Assembly: GCA_015501075.1 (NCBI GenBank)
Contig: JADNYJ010000376.1
Coordinates: forward strand, 1-31,179
Direction of reading: 5' to 3'
Source of the DNA: Gymnopilus junonius
Taxonomy: Eukaryota > Basidiomycota > Agaricomycetes > Agaricales > Galerinaceae
Length of the DNA stretch: 31,179 bases
Shown here one piece after another: positions 10,894 to 20,240 of the stretch. The translations under genes were made by a program, and so were the position numbers. Positions within the stretch are counted from its first letter, which is position 1. Every line of letters begins with the position of its first letter. Below the pieces are notes generated by a model. The model was not told where the DNA came from. It searched no databases and saw nothing but the letters and a program-made list of their open reading frames with translations.

Positions 10894-11538
10894 ATGTCTA
10901 CATTCTCTTCATCTGAAGTAACTTTCGTCGACCCAGATGCACTGACATTGTTGAAGTTCTCGAACCCCAGCGTCCTCAATAATGTTGTTTCCCTTGACGG
11001 ACGGCCTATCTTCGCGGTCTCTACTCTAGACCCAGCTGGAGCACATACTAAGATAATTGACGCCCAGACCAAGGAACTCTTAGTTAATATTAAGAAGAAA
11101 ACTTTCCAACCGGATATCGTTCAGTTCACGCACAAGTACAGTGGTAAGTCGATTAAACAGAGGGAGTGGCTTGTTGCTGGAAAACTAGAGAATGGAGGGT
11201 GAGCATTTGCATACCAATTCATTTCGCGATTTCTGAACGCAGCTTCCATTGCAGACCAAAGTGGGTTGGCGAAACGCCAATTGGAAGGTTCGTCTGGAAA
11301 ACAGATTCCACATATCGTCTGGCGGTAAGTAACGACTGGCGTCGTTCTTTGCCCGTATTTAATGTATTCAATGGCTCTTAGCTTTGCCCTGAAAATGATC
11401 TCGACCATCCAGTTGCCTACTGCCAGTTTCCAACCTTGGAGGATCGTTCGATTCCTTTCGCCCTGGCCCTTGAGCGAGGAACTGAACCATTCCGAGATGA
11501 GATTTTGACGGCCTTCCTAATTCTAGAGCAGCATCTTC

Positions 11539-11542
11539 GTAT
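11539..11542. repeat. Target-site duplication, left copy (GTAT)
   Basis: GTAT directly before the TG of the 5' LTR. The same four bases follow the CA end of the 3' LTR at 19877-19880. The reading frame of the host gene is restored when one copy is kept. Confidence 0.85.
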
Positions 11543-12181
11543 TGTGGAGCGTGCGCTCCGACTACGCACGGAAAATCGGTATACGCACGATCCGACAGTT
11601 GTTCCAGGTTCCGCCCGAAAAGACGCGCGCCAACGCCAAGCACGATAAACGGACAACATCGGAGGTACAAACTATACATCCGATTCTATTTTCGACGATT
11701 TAATTATCCGCTGGCGTCAGCAACGACTCAACGCCGCCGATCCTTCCTAATTGGTACAAATATGGTGCCCCCTTTCTTTTACTTTACCTCCCCTTCATGA
11801 TGAGAATCTCATATTCAGCCCCTTTATTTGATCACCACTCAGTTTATTTGCTAATCACCAACTACTCAGCAGCTAAAATTTTCGTCACTAGATAAAAATT
11901 TCGGTAGAATATTTCTAGCTAGACAAGTATAAAAAAGAGGAATGTAGTAGCCAGAAAAATTCTCTAGTGAATATCACCCCCCGATTTCCACTCACACGCT
12001 CGAAACTGTAAACGTTCAGTCTCATTTTATTACAGATAATCTTATCATCATTACATAACTCAACCCATTTCGTTCTACTTGAACAAATTCCTAGAACACG
12101 AGTGACGGAGTCCTCGTAGCTCTACAACCTCAGATCCCCCTCAAACCCCTTTCCCAATCCATACCAAACGGATTCATTTCA
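11543..12181 (+). repeat. 5' LTR
   Basis: 639 bp, TGTGGAGCG... to ...CATTTCA. A TATA box (TATA followed by an A run) lies at 11928-11936. Against the 3' LTR I count five substitutions, all transitions at CpG sites (four decayed in the 3' copy, one in the 5' copy at about 12161), and two one-base length differences in homopolymers (C4/C3 at about 11819; A run at about 11931). Confidence 0.95.
11928..11936 (+). promoter_or_regulatory. LTR TATA box
   Basis: TATAAAAAA inside the 5' LTR, expected to drive the genomic transcript. The same motif with one A fewer is in the 3' LTR at about 19624. Confidence 0.5.
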
Positions 12182-12183
12182 TC

Positions 12184-12201
12184 TGGAGCCCACCGCGAGG
12201 G
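12184..12201 (+). other. Candidate primer-binding site
   Basis: Begins TGGAGCCCACCG two bases after the end of the 5' LTR. The initial TGG pairs with the CCA end of a tRNA, and the spacing is usual for Ty3-type elements. I could not match it to a particular tRNA. Confidence 0.5.
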
Positions 12202-12578
12202 GGTTCTAGGTTTTTACTTGTTTCAAGCAGAAACTTAAAAACAAAATAGGCCCTACCCGGTCTTGATTTCCTTTTTTTTTTATCTAATCAAGGGCAGCCG
12301 CACTAGCTCCTGTCTATTCTTTAGGTGCAGACCTGTTTAGGTTTTTTCTGGCCTCTACATTACTGTCAAACTACACCACGGATTCCTTTTACACGCCGGA
12401 GGACCGATCCATTGTCACGGACGCACCCACGGATCCCTTATTAACACCATCACCTGATGGAGAGTCACCTACACCTCCACGTTTTGTCGCTGTAGACTGG
12501 TCAAGACCGGCCAGATATATAAATTTCGACCACGCCATTGCCAACGGAACACGATTACCAGCACTCACAACTCTAATT
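12202..12578 (+). other. Leader of the retrotransposon
   Basis: Untranslated region before the first ATG of gag. The gag frame stays open from about 12290 to the ATG with a Pro/Asp-rich reading (DAPTDPLLTPSPDGESPTPP) but has no ATG, so gag may once have started further upstream. Confidence 0.4.
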
Positions 12579-14639
12579 ATGCCAATCACAACACAAAATC
12601 GAACCAAGATGACGATGCCAGCATGTGGTCATGCCTCGGCACCCAAGTTTGATGGACAAGCAAATTCTTTGATGCGGTTTCTCAACCAAGTTTACAAACT
12701 AGGCCAAGCAGCCTCTCTCACAGATGAAGAAATTATAGAATGGGCAATCATGTATGCCGAACCTGATGATGCTGAACTCTGGGAACAACAGCCATCAGCA
12801 AATGGAAATGTATGGAAGACCTTTAAGGATGAAATTGCCAAACTCTACCCTGGCGCAGACGGAGATCGGAAATATTCCATCACAGATCTACAACTATTCG
12901 TAGAAGACAATGCAGCAGTGACGATTAAAAACCAAAACCAATTCGGAGAATATTATCGCACCTTTCTCAGGATGTCAACCTTCCTAAAAGCGAAATCTCA
13001 CCTATCAGACAGGGAAATTTCCAATTTATTTATGCAGGGTCTCCACATCGAGTTTAGGCGTCAAGTACATGATCAGCTGCGAATTAAAAAACCTGACCAC
13101 CACCCAGATGATCCTTGGGAGTTAGGTGAAATTTACAAAGCAGCAATAATGATCGCACCTTGCCAACCTTCTGCGGCACTGGTCGCTGAAACAGCCAAAG
13201 CAAAAACAACAGTTAAACGGGAAATTTATGATGCTTTGGGCCTAAATTCCAATGACGACGACCCTAAATGGGATGCTCTCACCATGACTATCATGAAAAA
13301 GTTGAAACTTGCACCTGGAAATAATTCCTCAGGTTACAGGCAACCCCCCCAAAATCCAGGGTGTGCATTCTGTTCAGACCTAGATCACTATATCCAGCAG
13401 TGCCAGAAGCTCGTGGAATATATGTCAAACGGATGGTGCCGGTGTGATCAGAACAACCAAATCGTGGTTGCTGATGGGTCAAAAGTCTTGCCAAGGCTTG
13501 CAAATGGGCGAAACATCAAGGAGCGAATCGATAATTGGAGGATGGCAAACCCCAACATGGCTACAGTGTCTACAAATATTGTTGAGGTATGTGAAATAGC
13601 GTCAGCGAGCATTGAAGAGCTCGGTGACTCAGATTCAGAGGAGACATTCATCTCTCAACGCGAGGCAGATGAGCTGGAATTATTCCAAACTCTTGCAGCT
13701 ACGGCATCAAAAAGAGTCAAGGAAACGAGACGAAAATTAAGTGGTCAGGGTTCGAAACCCAGTGGTCCAAATATGCGCAGCAAGACGAGTCAGATGAAGC
13801 CTTCCAACAGTGGAAAGGATGACATACCGAAACCAAATTTGATTCCCATATCGAAGGCACCCCAAGCCAAGTTATCGAGCTCTCCTCAAGCGAGTCATAC
13901 GGTACCCCAATATAAATACGTTACACCTATAGAAGACCCAAAGGTTATCAGCGCTGTAGTCCAGAGAAGCCTGGAAAGCACAGTGACTCTTACTGCAAAG
14001 GAATTGCTTGCTATTTCTCCTGACGTCTGCAAGCAATTGAAGGAACTAATTTCAACCAAGCGAGTATCACCGATGGAAAGCAGTCTGATAGACGTCAACC
14101 TAATTTCTAATGGAAATCGGCAAAATTGTCAGCAAGAAAACAAACTCCACAGAGATGGGTGTACCTTGCCTGAAACAGACTCTAACCTCGTCGTGGCTAA
14201 GCATTCAGTGGAGCTGCATGCAATCGATGTTGAACTCGATGGTGGACTTATAGTCGAAGCACTCGTTGACACTGGATCAATGATATTAATTTTACGAAGG
14301 GATAAATGGGAACAACTTGGCATACCAGTACAAGCTGACCACCTCATGCAGATGCAGATGGCCAACCTGTCGACCAATGACACAATGGGTCTTCTCCATA
14401 ACCTACCAATAACGATTGGAGGTTACCGGTTTTATGTACAAGTACAGGTGGTCGACGATGCACCATATGAACTGCTCTTAGGATTACCATTCTTTGCCTT
14501 AACCGAAGGATCCCTCAAGGTCTCCTCGGATGGATCGATCTGCCTGATGCTTGAAGACCCTAATATGGGTGCTGTCATATCGGTTCCTACCAAGGAAAGA
14601 AAGCGGTCGACTAGAGAAAAACAGTCGACCACTGTTTGA
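12579..14639 (+). CDS. gag-pr: Retrotransposon Gag and aspartic protease
   Basis: 686 aa in one frame. Residues about 20-240 are the helical Gag capsid-like region (FDGQANSLMRFLNQVYKLG). Residues 262-275 form a CCHC zinc knuckle (C-AF-C-SDLD-H-YIQQ-C). Residues 330-500 are a Ser/Lys-rich linker. Around 555-650 is a retropepsin-like protease with the active-site DTGS at 564-567 and the later LLGLPF block. Gag packages the RNA and the protease processes the polyprotein. The ORF ends at TGA 14637-14639; the same frame stays open beyond it into pol, and the TGA fits a CGA codon changed by C-to-T. The original reading was therefore probably one Gag-Pol polyprotein, though stop readthrough cannot be excluded. 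Confidence 0.9.
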   Translation: MPITTQNRTKMTMPACGHASAPKFDGQANSLMRFLNQVYKLGQAASLTDEEIIEWAIMYAEPDDAELWEQQPSANGNVWKTFKDEIAKLYPGADGDRKYSITDLQLFVEDNAAVTIKNQNQFGEYYRTFLRMSTFLKAKSHLSDREISNLFMQGLHIEFRRQVHDQLRIKKPDHHPDDPWELGEIYKAAIMIAPCQPSAALVAETAKAKTTVKREIYDALGLNSNDDDPKWDALTMTIMKKLKLAPGNNSSGYRQPPQNPGCAFCSDLDHYIQQCQKLVEYMSNGWCRCDQNNQIVVADGSKVLPRLANGRNIKERIDNWRMANPNMATVSTNIVEVCEIASASIEELGDSDSEETFISQREADELELFQTLAATASKRVKETRRKLSGQGSKPSGPNMRSKTSQMKPSNSGKDDIPKPNLIPISKAPQAKLSSSPQASHTVPQYKYVTPIEDPKVISAVVQRSLESTVTLTAKELLAISPDVCKQLKELISTKRVSPMESSLIDVNLISNGNRQNCQQENKLHRDGCTLPETDSNLVVAKHSVELHAIDVELDGGLIVEALVDTGSMILILRRDKWEQLGIPVQADHLMQMQMANLSTNDTMGLLHNLPITIGGYRFYVQVQVVDDAPYELLLGLPFFALTEGSLKVSSDGSICLMLEDPNMGAVISVPTKERKRSTREKQSTTV

Positions 14640-17600
14640 GTCAGATATGTAGACACGGCGCCTGTCGAAAACATGGATGGCGGTGATGAAAATGAAGTCG
14701 AGGACCTACTGGAATTGTGGGACGTATCCGATGATGAAGACGAAATGTACGAACCGCAAGTAAATTGCGTAATGGCCGAGGACGACCTGCCAGGGTTAGA
14801 AAGTGTCTCAGACGATGAGGACGACTATCAGAACATTTTTGACGATGAAGGAAATGATGAATACATACCTCGAGACACCGAGGAGGAGGAGTGTCGAGGG
14901 GATATCCATCCCAAACTGGCTCAGTACCTGTTTGGTTCTATAGAAAACATGCAACAGGTACTCGATGTCGACATCATGGACAAACCAGATGGAACCGGGT
15001 ATGAAATATACCTTCGAGACAAGATGTGGGACATACTAGCATATAAAAAGGTCGAAAACCAAGTGAAGCCAGTGGCCACTACACTTCCCGAAGACTTCAG
15101 AATAGTACGCAAAGTTCCTTCGGATCCGCTAGCCGAGTTGCCGGAGTTGCCGGAGCACCCGCCGAAATTTGAGCCTAGGAAACAGTACACAGAAGATCGA
15201 AAACAAAGCATGAAAGTCAATAAGGATGGATTCCTCTGGCCGGAAGAAGAAAAACTCATCCACTACATCCTCAGAGTGCAAGAACAAGGGTTTGCATGGG
15301 ATGAGACAGAGAAAGGAAAGTTTTCATCCGACTATTTTGAGCCAGTGGTAATTCCCACTATTGAGCACATACCGTGGGTACTATGGAATATTCCGATCCC
15401 GCATGGAATGTTTGACCAAGTCATCGATGTCATCAAAGCAAAAATAGCATCGGGCATCTATGAGCCGTCCAACTCGTCCTACCGTTTGCGTTGGTTTGCT
15501 GTAACCAAGGAAGACGGCAAATCTATCCATCTAGTCCATGATCTGCAACCCCTAAATCAGATATCCATCAGGGACAGCGGAATGCCACCTCATGTTGAAC
15601 CCTACGCTGAGTCTTTTGGTGGTTGAGCCTGTTACGGATGTTCGATCTATTTGTGGGATTCAATCAATGGGCACTGGCTGTCAAATCTCGGGACCTGACC
15701 ACTTTTCAGACACCCCTCGGAACGTTTTGACTTACCTCAATTCCAATGGGCTATACCAATTTAATGCAAATTCAACACGGAGATACGACCTTTCTTTTGC
15801 AAGATGAAATCCCTCACATAACGATTCCTTTCGTCAATGACATGCCTGTGAAAGGGCCTATCTCACGGTACGAGCTTCCTGATGGCACGTACAAGACTAT
15901 TCCCGGAAACTCGGGAATATGCTGCTTCATGTGGGAACACCTCAACAATGTAAACCGGATTATTCAACGTATCAAGCATGCTGGCGGAACTTTCTCTGGC
16001 CCCAAATCAAGCCTTTGCACAGAGTCAGCGATTATCATCAGGAACTGCTGCACCTATGATGGTCGAGTCCCACTCGAATCTCGAGTACAGAAAATTCTCG
16101 ACTGGCCGGTCTGTGGATCTCTCATGGAGGTCCGAGGTTTTCTTGGGACACTGGGAACTATTCACGTATTCATAAAAGACTATGCAAAGCATGCGAAACC
16201 GTTAGTGGATCTGACATGGAAAGATGTGCCTTTCAAGTTTGAACAATGACAACTAATGGCTATGGAAAAACTCAAGGTTCTCACGGCATCATGCCCAGCA
16301 ATCAAGGCTATTGACTATGACTCTGAAAGCGAAGTTATTCTAGCAGTTGACTCATCATGGATGGCGGTCAGATATATTCTCTCTCAGCTCGGAGTGGATA
16401 ACAAGCAATACCCTTCGCGTTTTGGGTCTATTACATGGAATGAGCATGAACAGCGGTACTCTCAGGCTAAAATCGAGCTGTACAGTCTATTTCGAGCTTT
16501 AAAGGATGTACAGCTCTATATCATTGGCATCAAAAATCTGGTGGTCGAAGTCGACGCGAAATATATTAAAGGAATGATCAATAATCCGGATGTGGTCCCA
16601 AATGCGGCTGCCAATCGCTGGCTTGCTGGAATCCTGCTTTTCAATTTTACACTTCGGCACGTACCAGGAAAGGATCATGCTGCTGCAGATGGGCTTTCTC
16701 GACAACCTGCTTCAGAAAAGGACTCACCAAATAAAGAAGATATCGACTCGTGGATTGACAAAGCTAATTGCTTTGCTATCCAACTTTTAAATTGGGTTCC
16801 GCCCATTTTGATGCAGCCCAAAAATAGGGCAGAATACACCGTTACATCGCTTTTCACTGTCCTGATGACTTCAAGCAATTCTTCTGAGATTCCTTGCCAT
16901 GAAAAGGCAGTGGCTCGCGACCTACTCATAAATCAAATCAAATTATTTCTCGAAGATCCAGTATGACCCCCGGAAATGAATGAATTATCCTTCTCACGTT
17001 TCGTTCACCAAGCTTCAGATTTTTTTGTGGCTAACGGTCGGCTGTGGAAGAAGGATCGAAATGGCCGTCACCAAATTTACGTCCCACCTGAGAAGCGTCT
17101 GGCTTTAATTGTCCAAGCACATGATAAGCTCGGACATAAAGGTGTTTTTTCCGTCCGATTCAGCCTTCTCGAATGTTTCTGGTGGCCATTTCTGGAACAG
17201 GATGTAAAATGGTTTGTTAAAACCTGCCATGAATATCAAACTCGCCAACTTCGAAAGCTTCAGATTCCGCCAACTGTTCCTACACCACGGGGTCTATTCC
17301 GAAAAGCATATATTGACACGATGCTGATGCCAAAAGCAAAAGGCTACCGATATATTGTGCACGCGCGCTGCTCTCTTACAGCATACCCAGAGTGGTCTAT
17401 GCTCCACAAGGAAAATGCTATCGCAATTGGTAAATTTATTTTTAATGAGATCCTATGCCATTGGGGAGTGGTCGAAGAAATTGTCATGGATAACGCCCCT
17501 CAATACATTCAAGCAGTCAAATTTCTGGTCGAAAAATATCACATTCATTATATTCACATTTCACCCTACAACTCGAAGGCCCAAGGACCTATTGAACGCC

Positions 17601-18262
17601 GTCACTTTGATGTCCGGGAGTCCATCATAAAAGCTGCCGAGGGAGATGAATCCCGATGGCCTGATGTTGCTCCATCAGTATTCTGGGCGGAATGGGTAAC
17701 CATTCACAAAGGAACCGGATATTCACCTTTCTATTTAGCACACGGAATTGAACCTCTCTTGCCGTTTGATCTCGTGGAAGCTACTTACCTCGCTCCTCCA
17801 CCAAATGACATTCTTTCAACTGAAGACCTAATAGCCCAACATGCCATCATGCTCCAAAAACGACCTCAAGAGCTTGAACTTGTAAAAAGGAAAGTTATCT
17901 CAGCACGATGGGCAGCAGTCAAAGCAAAAGAAAAGAACCACATTGCGCAAAAGGAAGTTCTTGACTTTAAACCTGGAGCATTAGTCCTTGTTCGAAATTC
18001 CACGGTTGACAAGGATTTAGGAAGCAAGACTAAGCCGCGCTACTTTGGTCCTATGGTTGTTGTACGTAAAACCAAGGGCGGTTCCTTCATGCTCGCCGAT
18101 CTAGATGGCTCCCTGTCCAAGCTACGCTATGCTGCCTTTCGACTTTTCCCCTATTTTCCACGGTTCATGCACTCTGTCCCCGTTACATGCATTGTCAAAC
18201 TATCAGAAGAAGAACTCAAGAATATGGAGGAGAACGACGATAATGCTTATGAAACCGACTAA
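14640..18262 (+). pseudogene. pol: Retrotransposon Pol (RT, RNase H, integrase), decayed
   Basis: Starts with a very acidic spacer (14673-14910, Asp/Glu clusters). Reverse transcriptase blocks follow at about 15400-16240, RNase H at about 16320-16690, then an integrase zinc-binding region (about 17120-17240), catalytic core with Asp at AYIDTM, Asp at VMDNAP and Glu at GPIERRH, and a GPY/F-like tail (RYFGPM). In-frame TGA codons lie at 15624-15626, 15728-15730, 16247-16249 and 16964-16966. One base is lost between 15626 and 15660. The RT active site reads FVND instead of F-x-D-D (AAT at 15836-15838), removing a metal-binding Asp. The integrase zinc finger has Tyr where the last Cys should be. 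The enzyme is dead in this copy. Confidence 0.93.
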
Positions 18263-18395
18263 ATCTGCAACGTTGCAGAGAAATTTTAAAAGTACCAGTA
18301 TTTTTTATTACATTCATCTCGCCTTTCGATTCAACACTTTAATTTCCTTCCAAATTTATTTTAAAACCATTTCTCTTTCTCTCCACCATTGCCCT

Positions 18396-19166
18396 CTACT
18401 GCCTCCCATGCAAGCGATATTCAAACTGCTGCTCCAGTCCCTCAATATGATTTCGGAGGCGCCCCACCTCTCCGCCAAGACGGCTCGGCTCCAAACCAGT
18501 TGCCACTCTACTCGCCCTACCATCCTCACGGAGAACCTCCTCAGCCAACTCCAGAATGCGAAGAGCCCTCACAAAAAGTTCATCCAGCTCTCCCCTGGCC
18601 GATACCACCATCTGCTCAACTATACCCATCAACCAATCCGAAAATTCAGTTCCAATATCCTCGATCTCAGTCATGCCCGAACAGAGAGTCTGAAGATAAT
18701 GGAGGTATGGTTCCGCCTTGTCGATATCAACGTCAGATTTCTGGAATGCACGGATGATGAAGGCCTCTTTCAGAATATTGACAAAAGACACGTCAGTGAC
18801 GATGTTGCCTCCGAGATCAAGCATTGCCTCCTTCATTCGGACAGCTCTTTTGAGAGGTCCGAGCAGCCCTGGAAAAAGTGGATCAACACACTGTCTGGTA
18901 GTCCCGAGGGAGGCCATCCTAATGGCGATACTCCTCGCATCGGCCTTCTCCTGAACAAAAGATCTTCTGACAGCTTCGCGTATGTCGTCCAAAACTCGGT
19001 GATTGCGGAGCAGTATGGGAACAGCTTCTCCTCGTCCAGGATTCTCCATGACATCATCATCAGTTTCGTTGTCACTCAGAATGTAGCTTGCCTGCTGTTG
19101 CGCTTCGGAGTCAGGTGGAGTGGGATACACAAGATCAGGAAGTATGCTATCCTGAATGGCCTGCAT
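18396..19166 (-). CDS. Antisense ORF of the retrotransposon, unknown function
   Basis: Open on the minus strand between integrase and the 3' LTR. From the ATG at 19166 it gives 256 aa; the open frame continues upstream into the 3' LTR, reaching an ATG at 19376 (326 aa). The composition is that of a real soluble protein: acidic, Leu/Glu-rich and mostly helical. It has an N-terminal disordered part (TPPDSEAQQQ; DNETDDDVMENPG), a central helical body, and a C-terminal leucine-heptad stretch (GGEVGRLRNHIEGLEQQ) that suggests a coiled coil. It has no stop or frame break, unlike the sense pol beside it. An overlapping plus-strand frame (18105-19400) is also open but reads like noise. No known domain is recognised. 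It would need a promoter in or near the 3' LTR acting in antisense. Confidence 0.6.
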   Translation of the reverse strand: MQAIQDSILPDLVYPTPPDSEAQQQASYILSDNETDDDVMENPGRGEAVPILLRNHRVLDDIREAVRRSFVQEKADARSIAIRMASLGTTRQCVDPLFPGLLGPLKRAVRMKEAMLDLGGNIVTDVSFVNILKEAFIIRAFQKSDVDIDKAEPYLHYLQTLCSGMTEIEDIGTEFSDWLMGIVEQMVVSARGELDELFVRALRILELAEEVLREDGRASRVATGLEPSRLGGEVGRLRNHIEGLEQQFEYRLHGRQ

Positions 19167-19239
19167 GGTGATGGCGAAGTTCGAAAATTTCGATGGTTGG
19201 ACACTGACGGGGACGTCAGTTTTAAAAGTCCCTGGGAGA

Positions 19240-19876
19240 TGTGGAGCGTGCGCTCCGACTATGCACGGAAAATCGGTATACGCACGATCCGACAGTTGTT
19301 CCAGGTTCCGCCCGAAAAGACGTGCGCCAACGCCAAGCACGATAAATGGACAACATCGGAGGTACAAACTATACATCCGATTCTATTTTCGACGATTTAA
19401 TTATCCGCTGGCATCAGCAACGACTCAACGCCGCCGATCCTTCCTAATTGGTACAAATATGGTGCCCCCTTTCTTTTACTTTACCTCCCCTTCATGATGA
19501 GAATCTCATATTCAGCCCTTTATTTGATCACCACTCAGTTTATTTGCTAATCACCAACTACTCAGCAGCTAAAATTTTCGTCACTAGATAAAAATTTCGG
19601 TAGAATATTTCTAGCTAGACAAGTATAAAAAGAGGAATGTAGTAGCCAGAAAAATTCTCTAGTGAATATCACCCCCCGATTTCCACTCACACGCTCGAAA
19701 CTGTAAACGTTCAGTCTCATTTTATTACAGATAATCTTATCATCATTACATAACTCAACCCATTTCGTTCTACTTGAACAAATTCCTAGAACACGAGTGA
19801 CGGAGTCCTCGTAGCTCTACAACCTCAGATCCCCCTCAAACCCCTTTCCCAATCCGTACCAAACGGATTCATTTCA
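19240..19876 (+). repeat. 3' LTR
   Basis: 637 bp, near-identical to the 5' LTR. CpG sites have become TpG or CpA at 19262 and at about 19322, 19347 and 19412. The preceding bases (GGGAGA) make only a short polypurine tract. Confidence 0.95.
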
Positions 19877-19880
19877 GTAT
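19877..19880. repeat. Target-site duplication, right copy (GTAT)
   Basis: Matches 11539-11542. The host reading frame resumes here with GGAGGAGAAA. Confidence 0.85.
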
Positions 19881-20240
19881 GGAGGAGAAAGCGGCGGGGG
19901 TTGGAATTGGAAGAATGGCCTTTGCCAGTGTAAATGCTCAAATGACCCTCAATGCGACGGGCTGGTGAAGGAAGGAGAGCGTAAAAAGAATTGGTGTCCG
20001 CCAGCACAAGCTGTCGTTGACCAACTTGACGTTCAACAAGGGACAAATAAGTTGATGAGGGAAGAGGATCAAGAACGATTTCCGATCGTGTGTGAAGGGT
20101 GCGTATGAAAGAAGGCTATACTTGTCCTGAGACTGCAGACAGCGAATTGGCATTGAATTAATTGATTTTGGGCAAGAAGAGTGCCATGGAACGAATTACA
20201 AAGTGTAAGTAGATTTATCCAGGTTTCAACTTCAGCCTCT

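Larger units (their letters stand above)
11543..19876 (+). mobile_element. Ty3/Gypsy LTR retrotransposon (complete but decayed)
   Basis: 8.33 kb, bounded by TG..CA LTRs of 639 and 637 bp and a 4-bp target duplication. The order is LTR, primer-binding site, gag with a CCHC knuckle, aspartic protease, acidic spacer, reverse transcriptase, RNase H, integrase with a GPY/F-type C-terminus, antisense ORF, LTR. Integrase following RNase H places it in Ty3/Gypsy (Metaviridae). No chromodomain is visible after the integrase. pol carries five TGA codons and a frameshift, so this copy cannot move on its own. It sits in the last exon of the DUF6593-like gene. Confidence 0.95.
10894..19968 (+). pseudogene. 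DUF6593-like gene split by a Ty3/Gypsy insertion
   Basis: Exons 10894-11198, 11255-11324 and 11382-11542, then a continuation at 19881-19968 past the retrotransposon. Removing the element and one GTAT target copy leaves a single frame of 207 codons plus TGA at 19966-19968. The protein resembles the agaricomycete DUF6593 family: an early VDPDALTLL strand, IGRFVWKTDSTYRLA, a Phe/Leu strand block (IPFALALERG), and a final helix with TAFLILEQHLR, which is where the insertion falls. The function of the family is unknown. There is no signal peptide. With the element in place the frame would run into the LTR after Arg and end with foreign residues, losing about 29 native residues. The truncated form keeps most of the domain and might still be made. 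Confidence 0.75.

Noticed and set aside
11368..11679. Minus-strand ORF across the left insertion joint
   Set aside because: It is the LTR start of the antisense frame running by chance into the antisense of the host exon.
13745..13765. GGTTCGAAACC B-box-like sequence
   Set aside because: It lies within the gag linker reading frame and has no tRNA-like surroundings.
18105..19400. 431-codon plus-strand ORF over the end of integrase and into the 3' LTR
   Set aside because: Its reading lacks protein-like composition, and it overlaps the real integrase C-terminus in another frame and the better antisense ORF.
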